Source: Persicitalea jodogahamensis (lineage in GTDB: Bacteria > Bacteroidota > Bacteroidia > Cytophagales > Spirosomataceae). From it: DNA of 64,000 bases. Shown here piece after piece: positions 1-9,289 of this stretch; position 1 is the first letter of the stretch, and each line of letters starts with the position of its first letter. A program made the position numbers and the translations under genes. The stretch is taken from NCBI RefSeq assembly GCF_014651615.1, contig NZ_BMXF01000002.1, positions 737,629-801,628 on the forward strand. Direction: 5' to 3'. The notes beneath the pieces were generated by a model. It was not told where the DNA came from, did not search any database, and was given only the letters and a program-made list of their open reading frames with translations.

Positions 1-96
1 AGAAATGCTGACAGGACAATTAAGAAAAAAGACGGAAACCTTCTGGGTAAAAAGATCTTTTCCATACGATTTAAAGTTAATAAAGTAGTTGAATAA
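1..96 (+). CDS. possible 3' end of a gene entering from the left
   Basis: Frame 1 is open from the first base to a TAA at 94-96 and would encode about 31 residues, rich in Lys and ending in the pattern FKVNKVVE. No start codon is visible, so it could only be the tail of a gene lying outside the window. There is nothing recognisable in it, and a short open frame like this can occur by chance. Confidence 0.3.
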   Translation, partial: RNADRTIKKKDGNLLGKKIFSIRFKVNKVVE

Positions 97-249
97 AACT
101 CAATCTATACAATTAGCTATTTTGATCCAAATAAATATTCATAAATTTATATTATCATTTTATATTGTATTGAATAAGTTATAAAATGGCTTTGTCCCTA
201 CAACCTTACCGTAGTTTTGCGAGGATATGCCGAAAAAGGAATCCAATTT

Positions 250-1227
250 TTAAATCAGCCCTTCTTTCAGCAAATCGTGCAGATGCACGAAGCCCTTCAA
301 CCTCCCGGCTTCCACGACTACTAGCTGCGTGATACTCCGCGCCTGCATGAGTTGCAGGGCATTCACGGCGTATTCGTCGGGAGCGATACCGATGGGGGAG
401 GGGGTCATGATGTCGTGGGCAGTCAGGTGCAGCAGGTCGGTTTCGTGGTGCTGATTGAGCATCCGGCGCAGGTCGCCGTCGGTGACGATGCCCGCCAAAG
501 TACCCTCTTTTTCGGTCAGGACTGCCGTAGCCCCCAGCCGTTTCGACGTGATTTCCAGAATCACCTCTTTGAGATTAGCGGTTTCCGATACGGCAGGCAG
601 GTCATTGTGGGGGTAAATGTCGCTGACGCGCAGGTAAAGTTTCTTGCCCAAACTACCCCCGGGATGATTGCGGGCGAAGTCCTGGCGGGTGAAGCCACGA
701 GCCTCTAACAGGCAGATAGCCAGGGCGTCACCCAATGCCATGCATACCGTAGTGCTGGTGGTAGGAGCCAGGTTGAGCGGATCGGCCTCCTGTGGGGCGT
801 GCGCGTGGATGATGTAGTCTGCATTCTTTGCCAGGTAGGAATCCTTATTACTCACCATTGCAATCAGAGTAATGCCTGCTCTTTTCAGCAGTGGAAGCAG
901 TACCTTTACTTCCGGCGTGTTGCCACTTTTGGAAATGGCAATGACCACATCCCCGGCCTGAATCATTCCCAGGTCGCCGTGAATGGCGTCGGCGGCATGC
1001 ATGAACAGAGCGGGCGTTCCGGTGGAATTGAGGGTGGCGACGATTTTCTGGCCCACCAGAGCGCTTTTGCCGATGCCCGTAATCACTACTCTGCCGCCTG
1101 CTTGCAAAATGGCCTCCACGCAGTTTTCGAAATCTTTGCCGATGTGTTCTACCAGATTCTGGATAGCTTCGGCCTCTCGCGCCAACACTTCTTTTGCGAT
1201 GGACTGAATATTTTTTACTAATTTCAA
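250..1227 (-). CDS. kdsD: D-arabinose 5-phosphate isomerase (KpsF/GutQ family)
   Basis: This 325-residue protein should interconvert ribulose 5-phosphate and arabinose 5-phosphate, the first committed step toward KDO of the lipopolysaccharide core. An N-terminal SIS sugar-isomerase domain (about residues 40-175) carries the GIGKSA loop, the AIHGDLGM segment and the SKSGNTPE phosphate-binding stretch. A tandem CBS pair follows (about 210-325), with GIVTDGDLRR in the first CBS repeat. Length and domain order match full KdsD rather than SIS-only forms. It is divergent from recQ, with a Bacteroidota-type promoter box 51 bases before its ATG. Cytoplasmic. The family assignment is firm; the choice of isomerase over a related SIS-CBS paralogue rests on domain order. 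Confidence 0.93.
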   Translation of the reverse strand: MKLVKNIQSIAKEVLAREAEAIQNLVEHIGKDFENCVEAILQAGGRVVITGIGKSALVGQKIVATLNSTGTPALFMHAADAIHGDLGMIQAGDVVIAISKSGNTPEVKVLLPLLKRAGITLIAMVSNKDSYLAKNADYIIHAHAPQEADPLNLAPTTSTTVCMALGDALAICLLEARGFTRQDFARNHPGGSLGKKLYLRVSDIYPHNDLPAVSETANLKEVILEITSKRLGATAVLTEKEGTLAGIVTDGDLRRMLNQHHETDLLHLTAHDIMTPSPIGIAPDEYAVNALQLMQARSITQLVVVEAGRLKGFVHLHDLLKEGLI

Positions 1228-1277
1228 TTTTGAATCCGACTACCGGAATTGCTAATTTTATGAAAAATCTGAAAGAG

Positions 1278-1285
1278 CAAAGGTA
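1278..1285 (-). promoter_or_regulatory. -7 promoter box for kdsD
   Basis: On the minus strand the sequence reads TACCTTTG, a full match to the Bacteroidota -7 consensus TAnnTTTG, 51 bases upstream of the kdsD ATG. No convincing -33 TTG was found at the expected spacing. Confidence 0.5.
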
Positions 1286-1319
1286 GAGAACTTTGAAATA
1301 ACCCTCCCGTAAGCTAACA

Positions 1320-3527
1320 ATGATACAACAGACCGAAAAAGTCGCCGTAGATACCCTAAAAACAAGTTTGAAAGAGATTTTCGGATTTAGCCAGTTCAGA
1401 GGCGATCAGGAAGTCATCATTAATAACATTCTGGCTGGTAAGAACACCTTCGTAATCATGCCCACCGGAGCCGGCAAATCGCTGTGCTACCAGCTTCCGG
1501 CCCTCGTCAAAGACGGTATGGCCATAGTGATTTCGCCCCTCATCGCCTTGATGAAAAACCAGGTGGATCAGCTCAATGCCTTCGGAATCAATGCCCAGTT
1601 CCTGAACTCCACGCTTACCAAGGCCGAGATCAGCCGGGTCAAGCGTGATGCGCTCGATGGTAGTCTGAAAATGCTCTACATCGCTCCGGAGTCGCTGACG
1701 AAAGAGGAGAATCTTGATTTTTTACAAAAAACCAACCTTTCTTTCGTTGCGATCGACGAAGCGCACTGTATTTCGGAGTGGGGCCACGACTTCCGGCCCG
1801 AATACCGCCGTATCCACGGGATTATCGACGATATTGGCGATTTGCCGATTATCGCCCTTACTGCAACGGCCACGCCCAAGGTACAGCAGGATATTCGCAA
1901 GAACCTGCAAATGGAGGAGGCCCAAACGTTCAAGTCGTCCTTCAACCGCGAAAACCTGTATTACGAGATCAGGGCCAAGCACGACGCCAAAAAGCAACTC
2001 ATTCGGTATGTTCACCACAACAAAGGCAAATCGGGCATCATTTATTGCCTGAGCCGTAAAAAGGTCGAGGAGATCGCCTCGCTGCTGAATGTAAATGACG
2101 TGCGGGCACTTCCTTACCATGCCGGGCTGGATTCCCACACGCGCATGGCCAATCAGGATGCTTTTCTGAATGAGGATGTGGAAGTGATCGTGGCAACCAT
2201 CGCCTTCGGCATGGGGATCGATAAGCCCGATGTGCGTTTTGTGATTCACTACGATGTTCCCAAGTCGCTGGAAGGCTACTACCAGGAAACGGGCCGCGCC
2301 GGCCGCGACGGACTGGAAGGAAACTGCCTGATGTTTTACAGCTACGCGGACATTCAAAAGCTGGAAAAATTCAATAAGGACAAGTCGGTGACCGAGCGCG
2401 ACAATGCCCGCCATCTGTTGGGCGAAATGGTTGCCTATGCCAACCTGGGCGTGTGCCGCCGCCGGCAGTTGTTAAGTTATTTTGGGGAGTACTACGGCGA
2501 GGACTGTGGTTTCTGCGATAACTGCATGAAGCCGACGGAAACTTTCACTGTGCAGGATGAAGTACTGCTGGCTTTGAAAGCCGTAAAACTCACCGAAGAG
2601 CGTTTCGACGGCGAACACATCGCCGACCTGCTGATGGCTAAGGAGAATCAGTACGTCCGTAGTTATGAACATGACAAGCTGGATGTGTATGGCAAAGGCA
2701 AGGAACTTAAAGAATCGCACGATTTTTGGATTTCACTGATTCGCCAAATGGTAATTTTCGATTACCTTGTCAAGGACATCGAGAATTACGGCGTGCTTCG
2801 TATTTCAGAACGCGGCGAAGCTTTCCTGAGCGATCCATATCCGGTCACGATCCATGCAGATCATAACTATGAAGAAGAAGTGAGCAAAGACGATGACGAC
2901 AACGGCGGCCCGGCTTCCAGCGGTGGTCATGCCTACGATGAAGCCCTGCTATCTCTGCTGAAAGCCCTGCGCAAAAAGGTGGCGAAAGAGAAAAATCTGC
3001 CACCTTACGTGATTTTTCAGGACCCTTCCCTGGAAGAAATGGCCACGGTTTACCCGACTACTGCGCAGGAGATGTCGCAGGTCAATGGTGTGGGCATGGG
3101 TAAGGTCCAGAAGTTTGGTACTCAGTTCATCGACGCCATCACCAGGTATGTGGAGGAAAATGAAATCGAAACGGCCAAAGACGTGGTGGTAAAGTCGATG
3201 GTCAACAAATCCAAAATCAAGATTTTTATCATTCAACAGGTAGACCGTAAGGTTGATCTGGAAGAAATCGCCGACGCCAAAGGCCTTGCGATGGAAGAAT
3301 TGATCGAGGAAATCGAACATATATGCTACTCGGGTACCAAGCTCAACCTCAACTACTACATCAATCAGGTCATTGACAGTGACCGTCAGCAGGATATTAA
3401 GGAGTATTTCATGACTGCGGAAACCGATAATATCGCCGCAGCATTGGTGGAATTTGCCGATGAGGACGTCACCGAAGAAGAACTCCGGTTGGTGCGAATC
3501 AAATTCCTGTCTGAATTCGCCAACTAG
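1320..3527 (+). CDS. recQ: ATP-dependent DNA helicase RecQ
   Basis: A 735-residue superfamily 2 3'-5' DNA helicase of recombination and fork repair. Visible motifs are Walker A (PTGAGKS, residues 48-54), the DEAH box (146-149), the ARGININE-finger motif QETGRAGRDG (about 330), a zinc-binding cluster with the last cysteines in CGFCDNC (about 396-402), the RQC winged helix, and an HRDC domain near 535-610 (from EALLSLLKAL). About 120 residues follow the HRDC domain, longer than E. coli RecQ (about 610 residues) and typical of Bacteroidota homologues. The ATG lies directly after a 92-base divergent spacer shared with kdsD. It is followed 65 bases later by purD. Confidence 0.95.
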   Translation: MIQQTEKVAVDTLKTSLKEIFGFSQFRGDQEVIINNILAGKNTFVIMPTGAGKSLCYQLPALVKDGMAIVISPLIALMKNQVDQLNAFGINAQFLNSTLTKAEISRVKRDALDGSLKMLYIAPESLTKEENLDFLQKTNLSFVAIDEAHCISEWGHDFRPEYRRIHGIIDDIGDLPIIALTATATPKVQQDIRKNLQMEEAQTFKSSFNRENLYYEIRAKHDAKKQLIRYVHHNKGKSGIIYCLSRKKVEEIASLLNVNDVRALPYHAGLDSHTRMANQDAFLNEDVEVIVATIAFGMGIDKPDVRFVIHYDVPKSLEGYYQETGRAGRDGLEGNCLMFYSYADIQKLEKFNKDKSVTERDNARHLLGEMVAYANLGVCRRRQLLSYFGEYYGEDCGFCDNCMKPTETFTVQDEVLLALKAVKLTEERFDGEHIADLLMAKENQYVRSYEHDKLDVYGKGKELKESHDFWISLIRQMVIFDYLVKDIENYGVLRISERGEAFLSDPYPVTIHADHNYEEEVSKDDDDNGGPASSGGHAYDEALLSLLKALRKKVAKEKNLPPYVIFQDPSLEEMATVYPTTAQEMSQVNGVGMGKVQKFGTQFIDAITRYVEENEIETAKDVVVKSMVNKSKIKIFIIQQVDRKVDLEEIADAKGLAMEELIEEIEHICYSGTKLNLNYYINQVIDSDRQQDIKEYFMTAETDNIAAALVEFADEDVTEEELRLVRIKFLSEFAN

Positions 3528-3592
3528 CCACACGTACACAAATACATGAATGGCTTCCCTGTACCTTAGGGAAGAAACTGGGTTACTACTTT

Positions 3593-4882
3593 ATGAATAT
3601 ACTAATACTGGGTTCGGGCGGGCGTGAACACGCATTTGCCTGGAAAGTGGCGCAAAGTCCGCTTTGTGACGAACTGTATGTAGCACCCGGCAACGCTGGA
3701 ACGGCTTCGGTGGCGACCAATGTTGCAATCGGCTACAATGATTTCGAGGCTGTCGCCTCGCTGATTGTCGAAAAGCGCATCGAGTTGGTTATCATCGGTC
3801 CCGAAGAGCCGCTTGTGCAAGGCATCGTCGATTTCCTGCAGAGCCGCCCCGAACTAAACCACGTCCGGCTCATTGGTCCCGACAAAGCCGGGGCGCAGTT
3901 GGAAGGAAGCAAGGATTTTTCCAAAAATTTTATGGAGAAATACGCCATACCTACCGCCAGCTACCGTACGTTCACGGCGGAGACTATTGACGAAGGAATG
4001 GCTTACCTGCAATCGCACGCCATGCCTGTCGTTCTTAAGGCTGACGGACTAGCGGCGGGCAAGGGTGTCATCATCGCCGAGACCGTAGCGCAGGCCCAGC
4101 AAGCCCTGCAGGAAATGCTGGTGGATGGCAAATTCGGCGCGGCAGGGAATAAGGTAGTTGTCGAGCAATTTCTCAAAGGCATTGAACTTTCGGTCTTTGT
4201 TTTGACCGATGGTACCCATTATAAAATATTGCCCGAAGCCAAAGATTACAAGCGTATTGGCGAAAATGATACCGGACTGAATACGGGTGGTATGGGCGCG
4301 GTTTCGCCCGTTATTTTTGCTGACGAATATTTTCTGAAAAAAGTGGAGGAGAAAGTGGTGAAACCCACTTTGGACGGTCTTCAGAAAGAAGGAATAAAGT
4401 ACGTGGGGTTCATTTTTATTGGCCTGATGAACGTCAAGAGCGAACCCTACGTGATTGAATATAATGTGCGCATGGGCGATCCCGAAACCGAAGTGGTGCT
4501 TCCACGCATTCAGTCGGATTTGGTGACGCTGCTGACGGCCACGGCGAAGGGGAATCTACAGGATGTACCCATGACGATCTCGCCACAAGTGGCCGTCACG
4601 ACGGTGGTAGTGTCGGGAGGATATCCCGGCGACTATGAAAAAGGCAAGGTAATTGCCGATACGGACAAGGCCGAGGATGTGGTGGTGTTTCATGCCGGAA
4701 CCGCATTCAATGGCAATACGGAGGTCGTTACCAACGGTGGAAGAGTATTGGTCCTCACGGGCATTGCGAACTCTTTGGAAAATGCCGTTCACAAATCACA
4801 ACGAGCGGCCCAGACAGTACAGTTTGAAGGAAAATACTACCGCCATGATATCGGCCTCGATCTCTTACGATATAAAGATTGA
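3593..4882 (+). CDS. purD: phosphoribosylamine-glycine ligase (GARS)
   Basis: A 429-residue ATP-grasp enzyme that joins glycine to 5-phosphoribosylamine in the second step of purine synthesis. It opens with the family start ILGSGGREHAFAWK, contains the ATP-grasp lid KADGLAAGKGV (about residue 145), the GMGAVSP loop and the metal-binding segment YNVRMGDPETEVVLPR (about 290). Length is normal for the family. A short hairpin (arms 3554-3560 and 3568-3574) lies between recQ and purD, but without a T-run. ricT starts only 11 bases after the stop, so the two are probably co-transcribed. Confidence 0.96.
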   Translation: MNILILGSGGREHAFAWKVAQSPLCDELYVAPGNAGTASVATNVAIGYNDFEAVASLIVEKRIELVIIGPEEPLVQGIVDFLQSRPELNHVRLIGPDKAGAQLEGSKDFSKNFMEKYAIPTASYRTFTAETIDEGMAYLQSHAMPVVLKADGLAAGKGVIIAETVAQAQQALQEMLVDGKFGAAGNKVVVEQFLKGIELSVFVLTDGTHYKILPEAKDYKRIGENDTGLNTGGMGAVSPVIFADEYFLKKVEEKVVKPTLDGLQKEGIKYVGFIFIGLMNVKSEPYVIEYNVRMGDPETEVVLPRIQSDLVTLLTATAKGNLQDVPMTISPQVAVTTVVVSGGYPGDYEKGKVIADTDKAEDVVVFHAGTAFNGNTEVVTNGGRVLVLTGIANSLENAVHKSQRAAQTVQFEGKYYRHDIGLDLLRYKD

Positions 4883-4893
4883 GGAAATAGATT

Positions 4894-6078
4894 ATGGGAT
4901 GCATATCATGTTCATCCGGCGGCTGCGGCTCCAGCGAAAGCGGCACGGCCCCCGGATGCAAAAGTAATGGCAACTGCGGAACCGGCGGTTGCAATAAAAT
5001 GAACACATTCGACTGGCTGAGCCACATGGAAATTCCAGTGGCGCAGCGGTTTGATGTGCTGGAAGTGAAGTTCAAAGGGGGGCGTAAGGAATTTTTCCGC
5101 AACGTCAACCAGCTCGATCTCACGACGGGCGACTTTGTTGTCTGCGAAATGCAATCGGGTTACCATGTCGGGATGGTGTCGCTGCAGGGCGAACTCGTGC
5201 GATTGCAAATGAAGCGCAAAAAGGTAGTTGTCAACGATGATCTGAAAGTAATTTACCGCATAGCCGACGAGAAAGACCTCGAAAAACATACCCAGACCAT
5301 TGCCCGCGATCTGCCGACAATGTACCGCAGCCGCGAGATTATTAGGAATCTGAAGCTGAATATGAAGCTGTCGGACGTGGAGTTTCAGTCTGACAACACC
5401 AAGGCCACTTTTTATTACTCCTCCGAAGAGCGGGTGGATTTCCGGGAGCTGATCAAGCTGCTGGCCACCGAATTCAGAATCAGGGTCGAGATGCGGCAGA
5501 TCAGTCTGCGGCAGGAAGCCGGACGACTGGGTGGGGTGGGTGCCTGTGGGCGTGAACTCTGCTGCTCAACCTGGATCACCGATTTCAAAACCATCTCTAC
5601 TTCGGCGGCGCGCTATCAGAACTTATCGCTCAATCCCGCCAAGCTCTCAGGCCAATGCGGACGGCTCAAATGCTGTCTTAACTACGAGTTGGAAACTTAC
5701 ATCGACGCCCTGAGCCATATCCCCACGGTACATGCACCGCTGAAGACCAAAAAGGGGAACGCCGTTCTCCAAAAGACGGACATTTTCAAGCGGATTATGT
5801 ATTTCAGCTTCGAGAAGGATAACAACTGGTACCCTATAGCCACGGATAAGGTGAAGGAGATTCTTCTCCTGAACAAGAAAGGCGAAATTCCCGAGACGCT
5901 CGAAATTTTGGTGATGCCCGAAGTGGCTCTGGCCGAAGAAACCAAGGAGGCCGGATCGCTCAACACCGATCTGGAAAGCCTGGACAGAAAGTATAGCGAA
6001 GCTCCGAAAAAGAAAAAGCGCAAGAAGAGCCGGAACAACCGGAACAAACAGCGTAAGCCGAAGAGTTCGGGCGTTTAG
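4894..6078 (+). CDS. ricT: PSP1-domain Fe-S protein, RicT/YaaT family
   Basis: A 394-residue protein of the PSP1 family. In Bacillus the homologue RicT (YaaT) is part of an Fe-S-containing complex affecting RNA maturation and phosphorelay; the role in Bacteroidota is not established. Two paired cysteine motifs, GACGRELCC (about 216-224) and QCGRLKCC (about 258-265), are the likely cluster ligands. The first 35 residues are very Gly/Ser/Cys-rich (Cys at about 3, 6, 11, 22, 28 and 33), which could add metal ligands. The C-terminal 25 residues are Lys/Arg-rich (KKKKRKKSRNNRNK), suggesting RNA contact. A strong hairpin follows the stop. Confidence 0.88.
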   Translation: MGCISCSSGGCGSSESGTAPGCKSNGNCGTGGCNKMNTFDWLSHMEIPVAQRFDVLEVKFKGGRKEFFRNVNQLDLTTGDFVVCEMQSGYHVGMVSLQGELVRLQMKRKKVVVNDDLKVIYRIADEKDLEKHTQTIARDLPTMYRSREIIRNLKLNMKLSDVEFQSDNTKATFYYSSEERVDFRELIKLLATEFRIRVEMRQISLRQEAGRLGGVGACGRELCCSTWITDFKTISTSAARYQNLSLNPAKLSGQCGRLKCCLNYELETYIDALSHIPTVHAPLKTKKGNAVLQKTDIFKRIMYFSFEKDNNWYPIATDKVKEILLLNKKGEIPETLEILVMPEVALAEETKEAGSLNTDLESLDRKYSEAPKKKKRKKSRNNRNKQRKPKSSGV

Positions 6079-6117
6079 GATGAAGCAAAATTAGTAGGTG
6101 ATTGGTGTATGAGTGGA

Positions 6118-6163
6118 TTTCAGAGAAAAGGCTGCCCAAACCGGGTAGCCTTTTCTCTGAAAA
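6118..6163 (+). terminator. strong hairpin terminator after ricT
   Basis: Two 20-base arms (6118-6137 and 6143-6162) pair along their whole length with one G-U pair around a five-base loop AAACC. The T-rich part is inside the 3' arm. It closes the purD-ricT unit. An open frame for the next gene runs through this hairpin, which is why the anmK start was placed downstream. Confidence 0.85.
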
Positions 6164-6222
6164 AGCTTGGCAAACCTATCCACCTTCAAGTACCACAGAT
6201 TAGTTGCGAAAATGGCCATATA

Positions 6223-7416
6223 ATGCGTCAAATAGAAAAACTTTATAAGATTGCGTGTAGCCCCTCACGCCGTATCATCGGCCTGATGTCGGGTACTTCG
6301 CTGGATGGGCTGGACGTGGCCTTGTGCCAGGTAAGCGGCAGCGGGCTCGCGACGGAACTGACGGTGGAGCGGTTCACCACCGTTCCCTACGCCGAAAGAT
6401 TCCGGGACGATATCCGGTCGGTCTTTGCCAAAAAGACAATTGACTTTCAGCATTTGTGCTTGTTGAATGCCCACATCGGTACCCAACACGGACGCATGGT
6501 ATTGGATTGTCTGGATACCTGGAAAGTTAACGCCAATGAAATCGACCTGATTGCCAGCCACGGACAAACGGTCTATCATGCACCCAAGAAACAGCACGGG
6601 CTGGCAGACTACCCCAATGCCACGCTACAAATCGGTGATGGCGACCATATGGCCCATACTACCGGCATTATTACCATCAGCGACTTCCGGCAGAAGCACA
6701 TCGCAGCGGGTGGTGAAGGGGCCCCCCTGGCCGTTTATGGTGACTACTTGCTCTTTTCAAAAAAAGACGAAAACCGGATCCTGCTCAATATGGGGGGGAT
6801 CGCCAATTTTACCTACCTACCCGGCTCTCAACGTGCCGATGAGGTATTCACTACTGATACCGGTCCGGGGAACACTTTGCTTGATGCCTTCACCAGCCTA
6901 TATTTTCAAAAACCTTATGATGAGAATGGCGCGTTGGCCGCTTCGGGGAAGATCGAGCCAAAGTTATTGGCAGCCTTAAAAGATCATTCCTTTTTTGATG
7001 CCAGCTTTCCCAAAACTACCGGACCGGAGGTGTTCAATGCTGAGTATGTTCAGGTGGCGCAAGTACGGAGTGGTACGCAGGGTACTTTGCCCCATGATCT
7101 CCTGGCTACACTCACCCGGTTCAGCGCCGAGACTATCGCGGAATCCATAAAAAGAGTGATTGAATTCTCCGAAAAATACACCCTTTACGCCAGCGGTGGC
7201 GGAGCGCATAATCCGATATTGATGCAGCACATCTGTGAACAGCTACCCAATTTCGCAGTAGACAGTACGGAAAAACTTGGCGTGGCAGGAGATGCCAAGG
7301 AAGCCGTGCTTTTTGCAGTACTAGCCAACGAAACCGTTACCGGCGGCGGCACCGACTTTGGCACCCGTGAAGGTGTGCCGAGCGTGAGTATGGGGAAAAT
7401 TTCATTCCCGAGGTAA
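6223..7416 (+). CDS. anmK: anhydro-N-acetylmuramic acid kinase
   Basis: A 397-residue kinase that opens the 1,6-anhydro ring of anhMurNAc and phosphorylates it to MurNAc-6-phosphate during cell-wall recycling. Motifs are GLMSGTSLDG (20-29), the phosphate loop DTGPGNTLLDAF (about 212) and ASGGGAHNP (about 323). The frame stays open upstream to an ATG at 6109, but that extension would translate the ricT terminator hairpin, so the ATG at 6223 is preferred. Peptidoglycan recycling fits the cell-wall genes further right, although they are not in the same operon. It is followed by lhgO after 46 bases. Confidence 0.93.
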   Translation: MRQIEKLYKIACSPSRRIIGLMSGTSLDGLDVALCQVSGSGLATELTVERFTTVPYAERFRDDIRSVFAKKTIDFQHLCLLNAHIGTQHGRMVLDCLDTWKVNANEIDLIASHGQTVYHAPKKQHGLADYPNATLQIGDGDHMAHTTGIITISDFRQKHIAAGGEGAPLAVYGDYLLFSKKDENRILLNMGGIANFTYLPGSQRADEVFTTDTGPGNTLLDAFTSLYFQKPYDENGALAASGKIEPKLLAALKDHSFFDASFPKTTGPEVFNAEYVQVAQVRSGTQGTLPHDLLATLTRFSAETIAESIKRVIEFSEKYTLYASGGGAHNPILMQHICEQLPNFAVDSTEKLGVAGDAKEAVLFAVLANETVTGGGTDFGTREGVPSVSMGKISFPR

Positions 7417-7462
7417 CCTCCATGTGAGCATGAATCCTTCTATCAACCCTCAATCGAAATAA

Positions 7463-8662
7463 ATGTACGACGTTACCATCATCGGCGGCGGAATCGTTGG
7501 ATTGGCCACTGCACTACGCCTTAAAGAGCAGCAGCCCGCGTTGCGACTACTGCTGCTAGAAAAGGAAAAGAGTGTAGCCCAGCACCAAACAGGTCACAAC
7601 AGCGGCGTCATCCATTCGGGACTATACTACAAGCCAGGTAGTCTGAAAGCCACCAATTGCATCCGGGGCTACCGGATGTTGCTGGATTTTTGTGATCAAG
7701 AGGATATCCCCTACGACCTATGTGGCAAAATCGTCGTGGCGACTCAGCCCGAGCAAGTACCCATTCTGCATGGGCTGCATGAGCGCGGCTTGCAGAATGG
7801 CTTGACGGAGAACCGGAAAATATCTTTCGAAGAAATGCGGGAAATCGAGCCCCACGTGCAGGGACTGGAAGGGATTTGGGTTCCCTATACCGGAATAATC
7901 GATTACAAAGCGGTATCGGAAAAGTACGCCAAGCGCATCAAAGAGCTGGGCGGGGAGCTTAGGTTTGGGGAAAAAGTCATCAAAATTCAGCACACCAACG
8001 GCCGCTCGCAAATCAGTACTGAGAAGGGCGGTGAATATAAATCCAAACTTGTGATTAACTGCGCCGGTTTGTATTCCGACACCGTGGCGCAACTTACCCA
8101 GGAAGACGACATCAAAGTACGCATCATACCCTTCCGGGGCGAGTACTTCAAGCTGAAACCTGAAAAAGAACACTTGGTTAAAAACCTCATCTACCCCGTG
8201 CCGGACCCTAATTTCCCATTCCTTGGCGTTCACTTTACACGGATGATCGAGGGTGGGGTAGAGGCAGGACCAAATGCCGTGCTGGCCTTTCGCCGGGAGG
8301 GCTACGGCAAAACAAATTTCAATTTTAAGGAATTTTCGGAAACGCTGGGTTGGCCGGGTTTTCGCAAGGTGGCCGCCAAGTACTGGCGCACGGGTCTGGG
8401 CGAAATGTACCGCTCTTTTTCGAAGGCTGCCTTCACCGAAGCGTTGCAGGAACTCATTCCCGAAATCCAGTCCGATGACCTCGAGCCCGGCGGTGCAGGA
8501 GTGCGTGCCCAGGCCTGTGATTACGACGGTGGCCTGCTCGACGACTTCGCCATCCTGGAAAGCGCATCAGCTATTAACGTTGTCAATGCGCCTTCCCCGG
8601 CGGCCACATCGTCGCTATCCATTGGGCAAACGGTCTCGGAAAGAGCATTGGCGCGGCTTTGA
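7463..8662 (+). CDS. lhgO: L-2-hydroxyglutarate oxidase/dehydrogenase
   Basis: A 399-residue FAD enzyme of the DAO family that oxidises L-2-hydroxyglutarate to 2-oxoglutarate. The N-terminal Rossmann loop is GGGIVG (8-13), and the family block HNSGVIHSGLYY occupies residues 45-56. Near the C-terminus the segment GGAGVRAQA and NAPSPAATSSLSIG match the LhgO/LhgD signature. No signal peptide or membrane segment is seen. It may follow anmK in one transcript. It converges with the rhodanese gene, with only nine bases between the stops. Confidence 0.92.
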   Translation: MYDVTIIGGGIVGLATALRLKEQQPALRLLLLEKEKSVAQHQTGHNSGVIHSGLYYKPGSLKATNCIRGYRMLLDFCDQEDIPYDLCGKIVVATQPEQVPILHGLHERGLQNGLTENRKISFEEMREIEPHVQGLEGIWVPYTGIIDYKAVSEKYAKRIKELGGELRFGEKVIKIQHTNGRSQISTEKGGEYKSKLVINCAGLYSDTVAQLTQEDDIKVRIIPFRGEYFKLKPEKEHLVKNLIYPVPDPNFPFLGVHFTRMIEGGVEAGPNAVLAFRREGYGKTNFNFKEFSETLGWPGFRKVAAKYWRTGLGEMYRSFSKAAFTEALQELIPEIQSDDLEPGGAGVRAQACDYDGGLLDDFAILESASAINVVNAPSPAATSSLSIGQTVSERALARL

Positions 8663-8671
8663 GTACTTTGG

Positions 8672-8986
8672 CTACATGATTTGGCTCTGTAAGCTGTTCC
8701 AGGAACCGCCATTGTACACTTCGTCATAGCCGTTTGAGGTGAGAACTCCCTTAGCGGAGCCGCTTCGCATTCCCGAAGCACAACACACGATTACCGGCTT
8801 GTCTTTGCGTATTTTGGACAAGTTTTGGGATAGAGTTTGCAAAGGTACGTTAACCGAACCTTTGAGGTGGCCGGACTGGTACTCGGCATTGGTTCTTACA
8901 TCTACAATTTGTGCGCCGTTGGCTACCAGGGTTCTGTAGTCTGTTTTGGGGCCGGAGTTGAACATTTTTTTGAGAAAATCGAGCAT
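8672..8986 (-). CDS. single-domain rhodanese-like sulfurtransferase
   Basis: A 104-residue single rhodanese domain with VDVRTNAEYQSGHLKGSVNVP (28-48, a complete CH2A-type block) and the active-site loop C69-x2-G-x-R74, where Cys69 should carry the persulfide. A hydrophobic first ten residues (MLDFLKKMF) may be amphipathic rather than a signal peptide. It lies downstream of the DUF2892 gene and the Crp-type regulator on the same strand. With a Crp-type operator upstream of DUF2892 the pair looks like a sulfur-responsive unit; that is inference from order and motif. Small rhodaneses of this kind handle thiosulfate or persulfide sulfur. Confidence 0.88.
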   Translation of the reverse strand: MLDFLKKMFNSGPKTDYRTLVANGAQIVDVRTNAEYQSGHLKGSVNVPLQTLSQNLSKIRKDKPVIVCCASGMRSGSAKGVLTSNGYDEVYNGGSWNSLQSQIM

Positions 8987-9038
8987 GATTGTTTATGAGA
9001 AAAAACTGAGCGAAACTGTTGAATAAAAAGGAAAACCT

Positions 9039-9245
9039 TTACACCTTCTCTTTTCTGGTAGAAAGACCGAAGGGAAGGTACAGGGGACAAAAACTCAGGA
9101 AACTGGTAGCGACAAATACCAAGGCCAGTATTCCCAGAATAATCGCAGTCGTCCCGTTTATTTGTCCGGTATAGTAAAGTACGCCGATACCAACGGCGGC
9201 CAGTACCCGAATCGCCCTGTCCATTAAACCCATATTTTTTTTCAT
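9039..9245 (-). CDS. DUF2892 (YgaP-like) small membrane protein
   Basis: A 68-residue protein with two membrane helices (about 12-28 and 33-52) and the family start KKNMGLMDRAIRVLAAVGIG. The same domain forms the membrane part of E. coli YgaP, where it is fused to a rhodanese. Here the rhodanese is a separate gene directly downstream (8672-8986), so the two proteins may act together at the membrane. It ends 52 bases before the rhodanese start. The biochemical function of the domain is not known to me. Confidence 0.85.
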   Translation of the reverse strand: MKKNMGLMDRAIRVLAAVGIGVLYYTGQINGTTAIILGILALVFVATSFLSFCPLYLPFGLSTRKEKV

Positions 9246-9289
9246 GACCTGTCGTGTTAAGTAGTTGCTGAAAATTTGATTTTGTCACA

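Noticed and set aside
97-249. AT-rich stretch before kdsD as a regulatory RNA or origin
   Set aside because: It is AT-rich but has no repeated boxes, stable fold or promoter that I could identify.
3554-3574. Terminator between recQ and purD
   Set aside because: Only a seven-base stem without a T-run; too weak to list as a feature.
6109-6222. In-frame 38-codon N-terminal extension of anmK
   Set aside because: It would translate the 20-base-arm terminator of ricT, and the family start matches the ATG at 6223.
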